Assembly: GCA_029247405.1 (NCBI GenBank)
Contig: JAQWLH010000204.1
Coordinates: 1 to 42,212 of the forward strand
Direction of reading: 5' to 3'
From: Mariniblastus sp.
GTDB lineage: Bacteria; Planctomycetota; Planctomycetia; Pirellulales; Pirellulaceae
Length of the DNA: 42,212 nt
Positions 1-7,545 of this stretch are shown in pieces. The notes under the pieces were generated by a model. That model was not told where the DNA came from, ran no database searches, and saw only the letters and a list, made by a program, of their open reading frames with translations. The translations under genes and the position numbers were made by a program. Position 1 is the first letter of the stretch. The number at the start of each line of letters is the position of its first letter.

Positions 1-601
1 AAGCAATAACCGGTAGAGTGCACGATTGGGTAACGGCTTGGAGCATAGGTAAATCGTATCCGCTGCGTGTGCCATCCCGATCAAAACTGGTTAAGAGAAT
101 TTCTCCTGCACCTAATTGCTGGGCTTGGGCTGACCAGACAACCGCATCAAGTGTTTCGGCTGTCGTGCCGCTTCGTGTCAAAACCTGAAAAACACCGTCG
201 GTTAGCTTGGCGTCAATTGCAACAACGGTGCATTGGGCTCCAAAACGCTCTGACATTTCGTGGATCAGATTCGGATTACGAACTGCAGCTGAATTGATGC
301 TGACTTTATCGGCTCCGGCATTGAGAAGACGTCCTGCATCTTCAACTGACCCAATGCCTCCTCCCACGGTTAAGGGGATGCTGAGCTTTCTGCGGACTTT
401 TTCCACAGTTTCCAGCATCGCAATTCGTTCTTGTCTTGTTGCGGTTACGTCGAGCAGGACTAATTCGTCGGCCCCTTGGTCCTCGTAGTGAAACGAAAGC
501 TCAACGGGATCACCGGCGTCGCGAAGGTTCTGAAATTTAACGCCTTTGACAACGCGTCCGTCATTCACATCGAGGCAGGGGATAATTCTGGATTTCAACA
601 T
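1..601 (-). CDS. hisF: Imidazole glycerol phosphate synthase, cyclase subunit HisF (C-terminus beyond left edge)
   Basis: HisF uses ammonia from HisH to close the imidazole ring, making imidazole-glycerol phosphate and AICAR in histidine synthesis. The protein starts [12 protein letters not shown] at the ATG at 601-599 and reads open to the window edge (200 codons). The catalytic Asp of PCLDV (residue 11) and the second catalytic Asp in VVAIDAK (about residue 130) are present, as are the phosphate-binding TVGGGI motif, the [11 protein letters not shown] segment and GAGEILLTS. HisF is usually about 255 residues, so about 55 are missing off the left edge. It starts 2 bases after the hisH stop, as expected for subunits of one heterodimer, and lies last of the visible his genes on this strand. 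Confidence 0.97.
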   Translation of the reverse strand, partial: MLKSRIIPCLDVNDGRVVKGVKFQNLRDAGDPVELSFHYEDQGADELVLLDVTATRQERIAMLETVEKVRRKLSIPLTVGGGIGSVEDAGRLLNAGADKVSINSAAVRNPNLIHEMSERFGAQCTVVAIDAKLTDGVFQVLTRSGTTAETLDAVVWSAQAQQLGAGEILLTSFDRDGTRSGYDLPMLQAVTQSCTLPVIA

Positions 602-603
602 GA

Positions 604-1224
604 CTACGCCTCACTCTCGACAGGGTTGGAGATCCAGGTGCCGTTGATCCAGTTTCTCAAAACTTGTTGGCCCCATTGTCCAGAAAGCTCAGGGTGAAAC
701 TGGCAAGCGAGGGTCCGTCCCCGCCAGATACTACTGACAAAGTTTTCACCGTAATTTGTTTGAGCAAATCCCCATCCTTCGGGAGGGTTTTCCAATCGAA
801 ATGAATTGGCGAAATAGGCTTCGCCCGTTTCGTATGGTCCGTCAGATTGTGGGGCAACTTGATTCCAGCCTAGCTGTGGGACGGCGAGGTGGTTGCCAAA
901 CCGTTTGATTTGATGCGGGATGATTCCAAGCCCACGAGCCGATTGCGATTCATCACTTGATTCGCCTAACAACTGCATCCCCAAGCAAATGCACAGCGTC
1001 GGAGAATCAGGATGTCGAAGGCGATTGACGATTGTCTCCCGAAGGTTCAGTCGGTCAATCGATTCGACGGCTGCCGCAAACGCACCCACTCCCGGTAAAA
1101 CGACGTGAGACGCTGACTTAATTTCTTGGGCATCATCGGTGAGTTGCCAAGGTTCTGCAAGTCGATCAAACGCGGCTTGAAGAGAACGGATATTGGCAAC
1201 ACCCGTGTTAATGATTTGGATCAT
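604..1224 (-). CDS. hisH: Imidazole glycerol phosphate synthase, glutaminase subunit HisH
   Basis: Class I glutamine amidotransferase that releases ammonia from glutamine and channels it into the HisF barrel. The 206 residues match the family length. Visible motifs are LPGVGAF (oxyanion loop, about 43-49), the nucleophile Cys80 in CICLGMQLL, PQLGWN (116-121) and the catalytic His177 and Glu179 in CQFHPELSG. The usual YFxHSY segment reads YFANSF, a conservative variation. It lies between the hisCB fusion (52-base gap) and hisF (2-base gap), so it belongs to the his operon. The start is ATG; no strong ribosome-binding site is seen. Confidence 0.96.
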   Translation of the reverse strand: MIQIINTGVANIRSLQAAFDRLAEPWQLTDDAQEIKSASHVVLPGVGAFAAAVESIDRLNLRETIVNRLRHPDSPTLCICLGMQLLGESSDESQSARGLGIIPHQIKRFGNHLAVPQLGWNQVAPQSDGPYETGEAYFANSFRLENPPEGWGFAQTNYGENFVSSIWRGRTLACQFHPELSGQWGQQVLRNWINGTWISNPVESEA

Positions 1225-1276
1225 GATCTTGATTGACTTTTACTTGGGTCACAATTTGAGCTGGTGATTGATGGGT

Positions 1277-3004
1277 TTACAAAACACCTTTTGTGCTGGG
1301 GACTTCGCCGTCAGTTCGTTCAATTGCTTCTCGAAGAGCTTTCGCACACGATTTAAAAGCAGCCTCGGCCCGATGATGATCATTGGTTCCACGTAATACA
1401 TCGACATGTAAAGAGCACTTCAATGTCATTGCCAGCGAGTGAAAAAAATGGGTGATATTTTCGCATGCCCAGTTTCCGATCATCTCTCGCTCAAGTTGAA
1501 GGTGGATTTCTGGCCAAGGACGACCACTTAAATCAATTACAGTTCGAGCCATCGCTTCATCGAGCGGCGCGTACGCGTAACCAAATCGCTTGATGCCAGT
1601 CCGTTTGCCCAGGGCACCATCGATCGCTGTCCCAAGTGCCAAAGCACAATCCTCGGCGGTATGGTGGTCATCAACGTGGAGGTCACCTGCACATTTGAGT
1701 TTCAAGTCAATTCGTGAGTGGAACGCGAGCGCCGTGAGCATGTGGTCGAGGAATCCGATTCCTGTTTCGATCTCGGTTTGACCGGTGCCGTCCAGATTCA
1801 GCTCGAGGTCAATGTTGGTTTCGTTGGTGGTTCGATTGGCTTTCCAGGTTCGATCGGCCTCTGAGCCCACGGGAACTGGGCCGGATGTCTCGGTTGGTTC
1901 GCTTGCCACATGGCTGTTTTTGAACGCGATGCCGAGGGCAATTTTATGAGGCTCAAATTCTGAATCGGTCACGCGACACAGCGAGTTGGCCAGTTGTAAA
2001 AAGTCGCCCGCTTGGCTCGGGCAAGTGATTCGAACACGGTTGGTCAGATGGGGGTTGCCAGTGAACTTGCGAATGCCGATCCCATCATTTCCCAGCCCGG
2101 CCCAGATTTCATCTGCATTATCAAACTCGGCCAGCACGAAATTGCCTTGGGAAGGAAATGCTTTCCCGCCACATGAATGGACAAGTTCGCTGACCAAGTG
2201 GCGGATGGTTTTGGTCGTTTCAACATTTGTTCTCATCTGCGGCTGGCAGTGAGCCAGAGCTTGGCGTGCTGTTTCCAGCGAAACGGCGCTGACGGGAAAC
2301 GGTCCTGAAGCATTGCGAATGGTTTCGGCAAATTCCGCGTTGGGAGCGATGAGATAACCTACCCGCAACCCCGCCAACCCCCAGGCTTTGGAAAATGTAC
2401 GAACAATCATGATGTTTTCGTCAGCCGCGAGTTCGCTGGTCGATTCTGAATCGGCGAATTCGATGTACGCATTGTCAACTAGCAACTTGGCACCCGCGGC
2501 TTTGGCTACCGTGTTGATTTTTGTGATTGAATCAAGTGAAACCACTCCGCCGGTTGGGTTGTTCGGGGAAGTGATGACAACCAGCGCAGTTTTGTCGTTG
2601 ATTAATCCGATCAAATCGTGCTCGGGAAATTCGCCCTCAAGCCATTCAACGGTGGCCACTGATCCACCGTAGTTGTGGCAATAAATATCCACCATCTCGA
2701 ATGATGGCGAGTGAGAAACGACAGTGTCGCGGGTTTGAGAAAGAGAAACCCGCATGACTCGATCAATAGAGTCGTCTCCTCCTGCGGTCATCACAATCCG
2801 ATTTCCATTGACTCCTATCCAATCCCCGATCAAGGTTTGCAACGCCATGTGGGATGGGTAGCGGGAGACAAATGGCGCTCCGAGGTTCCCAAGGTGGTCG
2901 GCGAGATCACTAATTGCGCACTGAGATTCGTTCCGACTCAGTTGCAATGTGATTGGGGTAGTCGGTTCGGGAGGTTTATAACCGGTTGATTTTTTTGACA
3001 TCAT
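1277..3004 (-). CDS. hisCB: Bifunctional histidinol-phosphate aminotransferase / imidazoleglycerol-phosphate dehydratase (HisC-HisB fusion)
   Basis: A 575-residue fusion of two histidine enzymes. Residues about 15-345 are a fold-type I PLP aminotransferase (HisC): SPNNPTGG (146-153), Asp177 in VDNAYIEF, the PLP lysine Lys206 in TFSKAWGLAG and the following arginine of GLRVGY. After a poorly conserved linker (about 347-385) comes a complete imidazoleglycerol-phosphate dehydratase (HisB, about 386-575) with GIGFLDHML, the metal site HHTAED (447-452) and a second DHHRAE motif. The frame is continuous, with no stop or shift between domains. The reading frame extends to a TTG at 3013, but the ATG pair at 3004/3001 is the more likely start. 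It follows hisG by 37 bases. The order is unlike the known HisB fusion, in which the dehydratase is joined to a HAD phosphatase. Confidence 0.95.
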   Translation of the reverse strand: MMSKKSTGYKPPEPTTPITLQLSRNESQCAISDLADHLGNLGAPFVSRYPSHMALQTLIGDWIGVNGNRIVMTAGGDDSIDRVMRVSLSQTRDTVVSHSPSFEMVDIYCHNYGGSVATVEWLEGEFPEHDLIGLINDKTALVVITSPNNPTGGVVSLDSITKINTVAKAAGAKLLVDNAYIEFADSESTSELAADENIMIVRTFSKAWGLAGLRVGYLIAPNAEFAETIRNASGPFPVSAVSLETARQALAHCQPQMRTNVETTKTIRHLVSELVHSCGGKAFPSQGNFVLAEFDNADEIWAGLGNDGIGIRKFTGNPHLTNRVRITCPSQAGDFLQLANSLCRVTDSEFEPHKIALGIAFKNSHVASEPTETSGPVPVGSEADRTWKANRTTNETNIDLELNLDGTGQTEIETGIGFLDHMLTALAFHSRIDLKLKCAGDLHVDDHHTAEDCALALGTAIDGALGKRTGIKRFGYAYAPLDEAMARTVIDLSGRPWPEIHLQLEREMIGNWACENITHFFHSLAMTLKCSLHVDVLRGTNDHHRAEAAFKSCAKALREAIERTDGEVPSTKGVL

Positions 3005-3041
3005 GGCTTTCAAAAGCTGATTTCAGCGGCATGGTTCAAAT

Positions 3042-3917
3042 CTATGGGATCAATTGCTCTGCCGTGGTGGTGACAATGTCGCAAGCACCAGCAGATTTAA
3101 GTTTGGGAATGATCTCTGCGAGTTCTTTTCGCGGAATCGCCGCTCGTACAGCGAGCCATCCCGAGTCGCTCAGAGGCGAGACGGTTGGGGTTCGCATGGA
3201 AGGAAGGCAAGCAACGACCGCCTCCAGATTTTCATGGGCCACATTGAGATCCATCATCACTCGGCCGCGAGCCTGCAAGACCGCCTGAATCAACATCGTG
3301 AAGTCTTCAATTCGACCTCGAAGAATGTCGTTGTCCATGGCTTCCTTGGAGGCATAAAGCCGGGTCGAAGACGTCATGACTTCATCAATGATTTGTAAGC
3401 CATTGGCTCGAAGCGTTGATCCCGTCGCTGTGTTATCCATGATGCAATCAGCATCTTCCGGAGGAAAGACTTCAGTTGCTCCATAGGTTTGGACGACTTC
3501 TGCCTCAAGTTGGTTGTCAGCAATCCAGCGTTTGGCGAGAGCTGGATACTCGGAGGCGATAATTATTTTTCTGTCAGGTAACTTTCCGTCGTTCAAGATC
3601 TGGTGTGGAGCGGCAACAATCAGGCGAACCGGATTCATTTCCGTGTCCAGCAGTTCGTGGATTTCGGTACCCGTTTCAACGATCCAGTCTTCTCCGGCAA
3701 AGCCAATGTCACGTGAACCGGCGGCCAGCATGCTGATCACGTTTCGCGGTTTGAGAATTTTAGCATCGAAATCGGGCAGCGATATATTGGGGCGATAGCC
3801 TCGCTCTGATTGACCGATTGAAATCCCAGCTGACTTTAATAAATCAACGACTTGATCAAACATCCGGCCTTTGGGGAGCGCCAAGCGAACGATACTGGGG
3901 TCGTGAGAGAGTGACAT
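3042..3917 (-). CDS. hisG: ATP phosphoribosyltransferase HisG, long form
   Basis: First enzyme of histidine synthesis, joining ATP and PRPP; usually feedback-inhibited by histidine. The 291 residues fit the long form, which carries a C-terminal regulatory domain and needs no HisZ. Visible segments are RLALPKGRM at the start, AGEDWIVETG, the PRPP-binding region IMDNTATGSTLRANGL, and the C-terminal part with PSMRTPTVSPL followed by an ACT-like fold (about 217-291). I chose the ATG at 3917 because AGGA lies 8 bases upstream. The frame stays open further upstream to a TTG at 4007, but that extension would run through the attenuator hairpin. It is the first structural gene of the his operon, about 50 bases after the attenuator. 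Confidence 0.96.
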   Translation of the reverse strand: MSLSHDPSIVRLALPKGRMFDQVVDLLKSAGISIGQSERGYRPNISLPDFDAKILKPRNVISMLAAGSRDIGFAGEDWIVETGTEIHELLDTEMNPVRLIVAAPHQILNDGKLPDRKIIIASEYPALAKRWIADNQLEAEVVQTYGATEVFPPEDADCIMDNTATGSTLRANGLQIIDEVMTSSTRLYASKEAMDNDILRGRIEDFTMLIQAVLQARGRVMMDLNVAHENLEAVVACLPSMRTPTVSPLSDSGWLAVRAAIPRKELAEIIPKLKSAGACDIVTTTAEQLIP

Positions 3918-3963
3918 GGAAGTCCTGGTTTTTGTTAAGGTTAGGTCGGGGGAGGGTGAGTCC

Positions 3964-3993
3964 AAAAAAAAACGCTGGCCAAGGTGGCCAGCG
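3964..3993 (-). terminator. his operon attenuator: intrinsic terminator in the leader
   Basis: Read on the minus strand, an 8-bp perfect GC-rich stem CGCTGGCC/GGCCAGCG with a 5-base loop is followed at once by nine T. It sits between the leader peptide stop (4036) and the hisG start (3917), so it would stop transcription before the structural genes. An alternative pairing of GTGGTC (4030-4025) with GGCCAC (3989-3984) would open the terminator stem and could serve as part of an antiterminator. That pairing is my inference. Confidence 0.93.
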
Positions 3994-4035
3994 CTCTGTG
4001 TATGCAATTTACAAGATCAGACTAGACCACAGCCG

Positions 4036-4089
4036 TCATCGGCGAAGATGGTGTGAATGGTGGTCGTGGTGGTTGGTAATCTGATTCAT
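4036..4089 (-). CDS. hisL: his operon leader peptide (histidine-rich, 17 codons)
   Basis: A short reading frame, ATG at 4089 to TGA at 4036, encodes MNQITNHHDHHSHHLRR, with six histidines in an eight-residue run. It lies just downstream of a strong promoter and just upstream of an intrinsic terminator and hisG, which is the layout of a translation-coupled his attenuator. When charged histidyl-tRNA is scarce, a ribosome stalled at the His codons should prevent terminator formation. The ATG falls 7 bases after the last base of the -10 box, so the transcript probably starts at or next to the AUG, and no ribosome-binding site precedes it. It is too short to be found by ordinary gene calling. Confidence 0.92.
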   Translation of the reverse strand: MNQITNHHDHHSHHLRR

Positions 4090-4095
4090 GCCGCA

Positions 4096-4123
4096 ATCAT
4101 AAGTGGTGAAATAAGGATGTCAA
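4096..4123 (-). promoter_or_regulatory. his operon sigma-70-type promoter
   Basis: On the minus strand TTGACA (4123-4118, perfect -35) is followed after 16 bases by TATGAT (4101-4096, 5 of 6 to the -10 consensus). The predicted start point, about 4089, coincides with the ATG of the leader peptide. It lies only 18 bases from the stop of the upstream kinase-like gene on the same strand, so the his operon has its own promoter. Confidence 0.85.
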
Positions 4124-4141
4124 CGGGAAATCTGATAGCCG

Positions 4142-5278
4142 TCAGGCCATTTGAATTGCTTTTGACCACCCATCAATCATGAGATCAATTGTTTGATATC
4201 GCTCACTCCGTCTTTGACGCGTCGAGTGAGTGATTACTTGATTAATCCCTCTAGCCAATTCATCGTTGATATCTTTTGTAATCCTAATCAGGAGTTTTAA
4301 GATCCGCCCGATTGCGTAAATATCAGATCGAACATCAATGTAATGGGCATCATTGTTCCGACTTTCGGGCGAGAGAAATGGATCCCCTGGTGCCAACGGC
4401 TCAAGAAGTTCGAAGTGGTAGCGACTGTCTAATTTGAATCCAAAATCCCCCACAATGATGCTCGACCGATCGTTCGTGATCCAGATGTTGTTTGGGTTTA
4501 AATGTCGGTGCAAAATTCGTTTGGAATGTGCGTGACTGACGGTGTCCAGAAGCTGGTTAAAGAGGGTAATCATCTCTTTGGGATTGAATTGATAGGTATC
4601 GTCTGAAACAGCCGCTTTGGCAATTTGCTTGAGATTAGGGTAATTGCCAATGAAGTCAGTAGAATAATAAACACGGTTGGCATCCCATTCCCCAAAATCG
4701 ACGGGCGTGGAAATGTTGGGGTGCTCAAGCGACTGGGCAGCATGACAATCTGCAAGAAACTGCTCGTTGTGCATCGGTGTGGTCAATTTTGTCGCGAACG
4801 GAATCTTGATATTAAATAAATCATTGGAATCTAATTTTGCCAGAAAAGAGTCACCGAAGTTGCCCTCTCCGATGATGCTAAGGACTTGATATTGGTCCTC
4901 GCCAAATTCTTTTTGCTCGCTGGGAGCGAGTGAAATTTGACTGTTAATTTTCGACATGGCTGTCGAAAATCCTTCCGCAGTGGCTAAATCATCTGAGTTG
5001 CCATCTGTCTCATTAGCGCGAGCGGTCCTAAGGCCCACAGCTAGAGAGCTGGGTTCCATTGCATCGAGTTGACGGATACAGGAATCGCATAACCTCAGAT
5101 GCTCTGAGATCTGCTCAATCTCAAAAGCGTCGCTGATGCGGCCTTCATTAAAAGCTCGCAGCAAATCTATTTGTGGGCAATTCTTGCTCAAACGAAATCT
5201 CTTTTTTTTGGCAGCCAACAGTTCAAAATAAAAAACTCTAGAAGGAATTGCAGGGGACTTTCGGCGGCGAGAATCCAA
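4142..5278 (-). CDS. Zinc-finger/kinase-like protein lacking the catalytic Asp (probable pseudokinase anti-sigma factor)
   Basis: 378 residues. Residues about 33-75 resemble the zinc-binding anti-sigma N-terminus, with His60-x3-Cys64-x2-Cys67. From about 130 a eukaryotic-type Ser/Thr kinase fold follows: glycine loop GEGNFG (137-142), a candidate ATP lysine Lys158, DFG at 278-280, SPE at 303-305 and the subdomain IX Asp319. The catalytic loop reads HRHLNPNN (257-264) where active kinases have HRDLKPxN, so both the catalytic Asp and Lys are replaced (by His and Asn). I infer a pseudokinase that binds rather than phosphorylates. No membrane segment is seen. It follows the ECF sigma factor by 46 bases on the same strand; in Planctomycetes such ECF/kinase pairs are common, and it probably controls that sigma factor. 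Confidence 0.85.
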   Translation of the reverse strand: MDSRRRKSPAIPSRVFYFELLAAKKKRFRLSKNCPQIDLLRAFNEGRISDAFEIEQISEHLRLCDSCIRQLDAMEPSSLAVGLRTARANETDGNSDDLATAEGFSTAMSKINSQISLAPSEQKEFGEDQYQVLSIIGEGNFGDSFLAKLDSNDLFNIKIPFATKLTTPMHNEQFLADCHAAQSLEHPNISTPVDFGEWDANRVYYSTDFIGNYPNLKQIAKAAVSDDTYQFNPKEMITLFNQLLDTVSHAHSKRILHRHLNPNNIWITNDRSSIIVGDFGFKLDSRYHFELLEPLAPGDPFLSPESRNNDAHYIDVRSDIYAIGRILKLLIRITKDINDELARGINQVITHSTRQRRSERYQTIDLMIDGWSKAIQMA

Positions 5279-5324
5279 TCTCCATGTCCGTTGCTTTTCC
5301 AGAAGCTTAACTGGTCTTTCGGGA

Positions 5325-5969
5325 TTAAATCACATCTTTAAACACCTCTCGAATTTGGGCCAGGATTCGTGATTTTAGTTGGTAGACGACGTTGACGCTG
5401 ACATTTAATTCTTTCGCAACCTCGCTTGGTGCTTGCTCTTCCAGAATCACACGTCTGAAAACAATTTTTTGGCGTTTTTGTTTTTGATATCTTTTATCGA
5501 CCCAGTTGACAATGTTTCGGAAAATCACACTCGTTTCTTCCGTGTGATCATTGTTAGTCGTGTCTAACAAGCTAGTCAAAGATTTATTGTTAAAGGGAAT
5601 TTCACTGAGACGCTGATGCCAATCGGAGCCACCAATGGTTCTAAGTTTTGAGTTGCCTAACCGATTTGTGAAAATGTGATTGCGAGTAATGACTCGGAGC
5701 CAGCCACGAAAGGATCCGCCTGTGGCACGATCTTGATACTGTTTCAGGTTTTTGGCAATTTTGGTGAATACGTCCTGAACGATATTTTCAAGTTCATAGG
5801 GACAAGTCACGCCAAAGCTTCTGGCCCAGCGACGAATCAACGGGGCGTAAAGGGTGTAAACGATCTCCCATGCCGATGGGAGATCATTCTTAGCCTGTTC
5901 GATCAGGCTCATTTGAGTGTCTGGATCGCTGTTTAAAGCGTTCTGATTCGTCTTAAAACTACTGGACAT
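5325..5969 (-). CDS. ECF-type RNA polymerase sigma factor
   Basis: 214 residues with a region 2 segment (about 60-100: ELENIVQDVF then FRGWLRVITRNH) and a region 4 helix-turn-helix near the C-terminus (about 170-210: EEQAPSEVAKELNVSVNVV). It should direct RNA polymerase to a small set of promoters in response to a signal passed on by its regulator. The region between domains is longer than in the shortest ECF factors, as in planctomycete kinase-linked groups. The kinase-like gene lies 46 bases downstream. The start ATG has only weak sequence resembling a ribosome-binding site. Target promoters cannot be named from this window. Confidence 0.9.
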   Translation of the reverse strand: MSSSFKTNQNALNSDPDTQMSLIEQAKNDLPSAWEIVYTLYAPLIRRWARSFGVTCPYELENIVQDVFTKIAKNLKQYQDRATGGSFRGWLRVITRNHIFTNRLGNSKLRTIGGSDWHQRLSEIPFNNKSLTSLLDTTNNDHTEETSVIFRNIVNWVDKRYQKQKRQKIVFRRVILEEQAPSEVAKELNVSVNVVYQLKSRILAQIREVFKDVI

Positions 5970-6194
5970 GTTTTAAGTTAGATTGCGAGAAATTTTGGAG
6001 CAAAATGCAAGTCACTTTGGTTCTCCGACACTCTCAACTATACCGATAACTGTTTGGTTTTGCACGAATGTATTCAGAGAATCTCGAAACAACTGCCCGT
6101 TTCATTTGTGCGGTCATTCTTGCTGGGTTGCGAAGGTTAAATTCCAATAAAAACGACCTGTTTTCAACTCTGTTGGATTGCAAAGAGGGTGCCG

Positions 6195-7358
6195 CTAAAA
6201 AGGAAAATCTAAATAGAGTGATGCGACTTGATTAGTCGTTAACTGTTTTTCTTCTAACTGCTGCTTGTCCGCCAAACTGATTGGAATCAGCCATAGCATG
6301 TTGACGGGGTCTTGCCGAAAGTCAGGCAGAGTTGGGTTCAATTTCAGCGAAGCTGGAAAGTCCAGTTCGGAGATTATTAGCGCCAGCTCAAATCCATCCC
6401 AAACATTTGGAAGTTGGCAAGTGTGTCCCGCGCCGAACCAAGTAAGATTGCGCCAAGGGTAACCCGCCAGTTTGCCAATTTGTTCGGCGATGACCTGCGA
6501 CCGGGAAGCGTCCTCCTCAAGATTCCCAGGCATTCGAATTGCCAATTCAATTCGACGTTGTTGGGGCGGGTTGTTGGCAAACAGTTCAACAGCAGGTTGG
6601 GGGCAAAGCGACATTCCAACAGTCGCAAGGACTGTCGATTGGTCGCTCGAGTATTGAACAAGTTCGCAAGGAGGAAAGGTCTCTCCGCCGATACTGAAAT
6701 ACTTCGGTTCAATTTTTTGTTCGTTATTAAAACGTGGTTGGTAACATTCCAAAAGGCTCGATTTTAAGACGGCAAAAGGATCGGGGGCGGATGGTTGCGA
6801 GGAGTCCTTCGGGAGCGCGATCGAATCCAGAAATGAATTCCAAAACTCTTTGGCCCGTATAACCCTGGTATCGAGTTTTTCGTTATCTGGCATGGGCCAA
6901 CAAAGGGGACTTTCGATTGCGCACTCCAGCGCGTAGCCGTGAAAGCCCTCCAACCCACTCCAGGGCGGAATGAGGCAAAGCGTTTTGGCTTTACCGGCTA
7001 CATCGGTCTCGACGAGCGCCGCTCCGTTGCCCTCTTCGAGCCAGATGATGGACAGTTGCTCGGGGTCTGGCAGTGTTTGCCCTTCGCGATAGACGCAATG
7101 AGTTCGGGAAAGCATGGGGGGAATGCCCTGTTGCATTTCATCTTCATTGATCACCAACGGTCCAATTTGCAGATTTCTAACCCAACAGGCTCGAGTGCCA
7201 AAATCAACTGAAGATTGACGGGATTGGTTGAGGTAGAAATAGACCGCTCGCCCATCGTGCTGAACAATTGCGTCCAGTGTGCCGAAAGGCGAGGTTTCAA
7301 AAATTAAAATTTCTGGCTCAGCTAAAAGCTGATTCGAATTGTCAGGGGTGGGTGTCAT
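6195..7358 (-). CDS. Suppressor of fused (SUFU) domain protein
   Basis: 387 residues from the ATG at 7358; the frame extends to a TTG at 7406, but the ATG is preferred. The C-terminal half (about 210-385) matches the SUFU domain: TVGMSLCPQ, RRIELAIRMPG, the GHTCQLP segment and WLIPISLADKQQLEE. The N-terminal half (about 15-190) holds a separate beta-rich domain I do not recognise (EILIFETSPFGTLDAIV). In animals SUFU regulates Hedgehog signalling; in bacteria the role is not settled, and many copies act as immunity or protein-binding modules. No signal peptide or membrane segment is seen. It lies 225 bases upstream of the sigma factor gene and is divergent from the ABC genes. I see no toxin gene beside it. 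Confidence 0.8.
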   Translation of the reverse strand: MTPTPDNSNQLLAEPEILIFETSPFGTLDAIVQHDGRAVYFYLNQSRQSSVDFGTRACWVRNLQIGPLVINEDEMQQGIPPMLSRTHCVYREGQTLPDPEQLSIIWLEEGNGAALVETDVAGKAKTLCLIPPWSGLEGFHGYALECAIESPLCWPMPDNEKLDTRVIRAKEFWNSFLDSIALPKDSSQPSAPDPFAVLKSSLLECYQPRFNNEQKIEPKYFSIGGETFPPCELVQYSSDQSTVLATVGMSLCPQPAVELFANNPPQQRRIELAIRMPGNLEEDASRSQVIAEQIGKLAGYPWRNLTWFGAGHTCQLPNVWDGFELALIISELDFPASLKLNPTLPDFRQDPVNMLWLIPISLADKQQLEEKQLTTNQVASLYLDFPF

Positions 7359-7445
7359 ACCGGTTAATAAGTTGGCTGAAATTAAGTTTTTCGTTGCCCG
7401 AAACAACCTGAGCGTCCGCGGAGTACAATCTACACTTGGTCCCCG

Positions 7446-7474
7446 TTATCCCAAAGTGCCATTGGCTTTATAAT
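7446..7474 (+). promoter_or_regulatory. Candidate promoter for the ABC transporter operon
   Basis: A perfect -10 box TATAAT (7469-7474) lies 72 bases before the ATPase start, in the 187-base region between divergent genes. The sequence 17 bases upstream, TTATCC (7446-7451), is a poor -35 box. The call rests mainly on the -10 box and its position. Confidence 0.4.
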
Positions 7475-7545
7475 CGGACCACCGCGCCCAACCAAAATTC
7501 GGCGATTTTTACTTTTTGTTTCTCAATCTGCCCCGATCGAGCCAG

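Noticed and set aside
2388-3288. Plus-strand open frames opposite hisCB and hisG
   Set aside because: They lie antisense to genes with complete motifs and have no ribosome-binding sites or protein-like composition.
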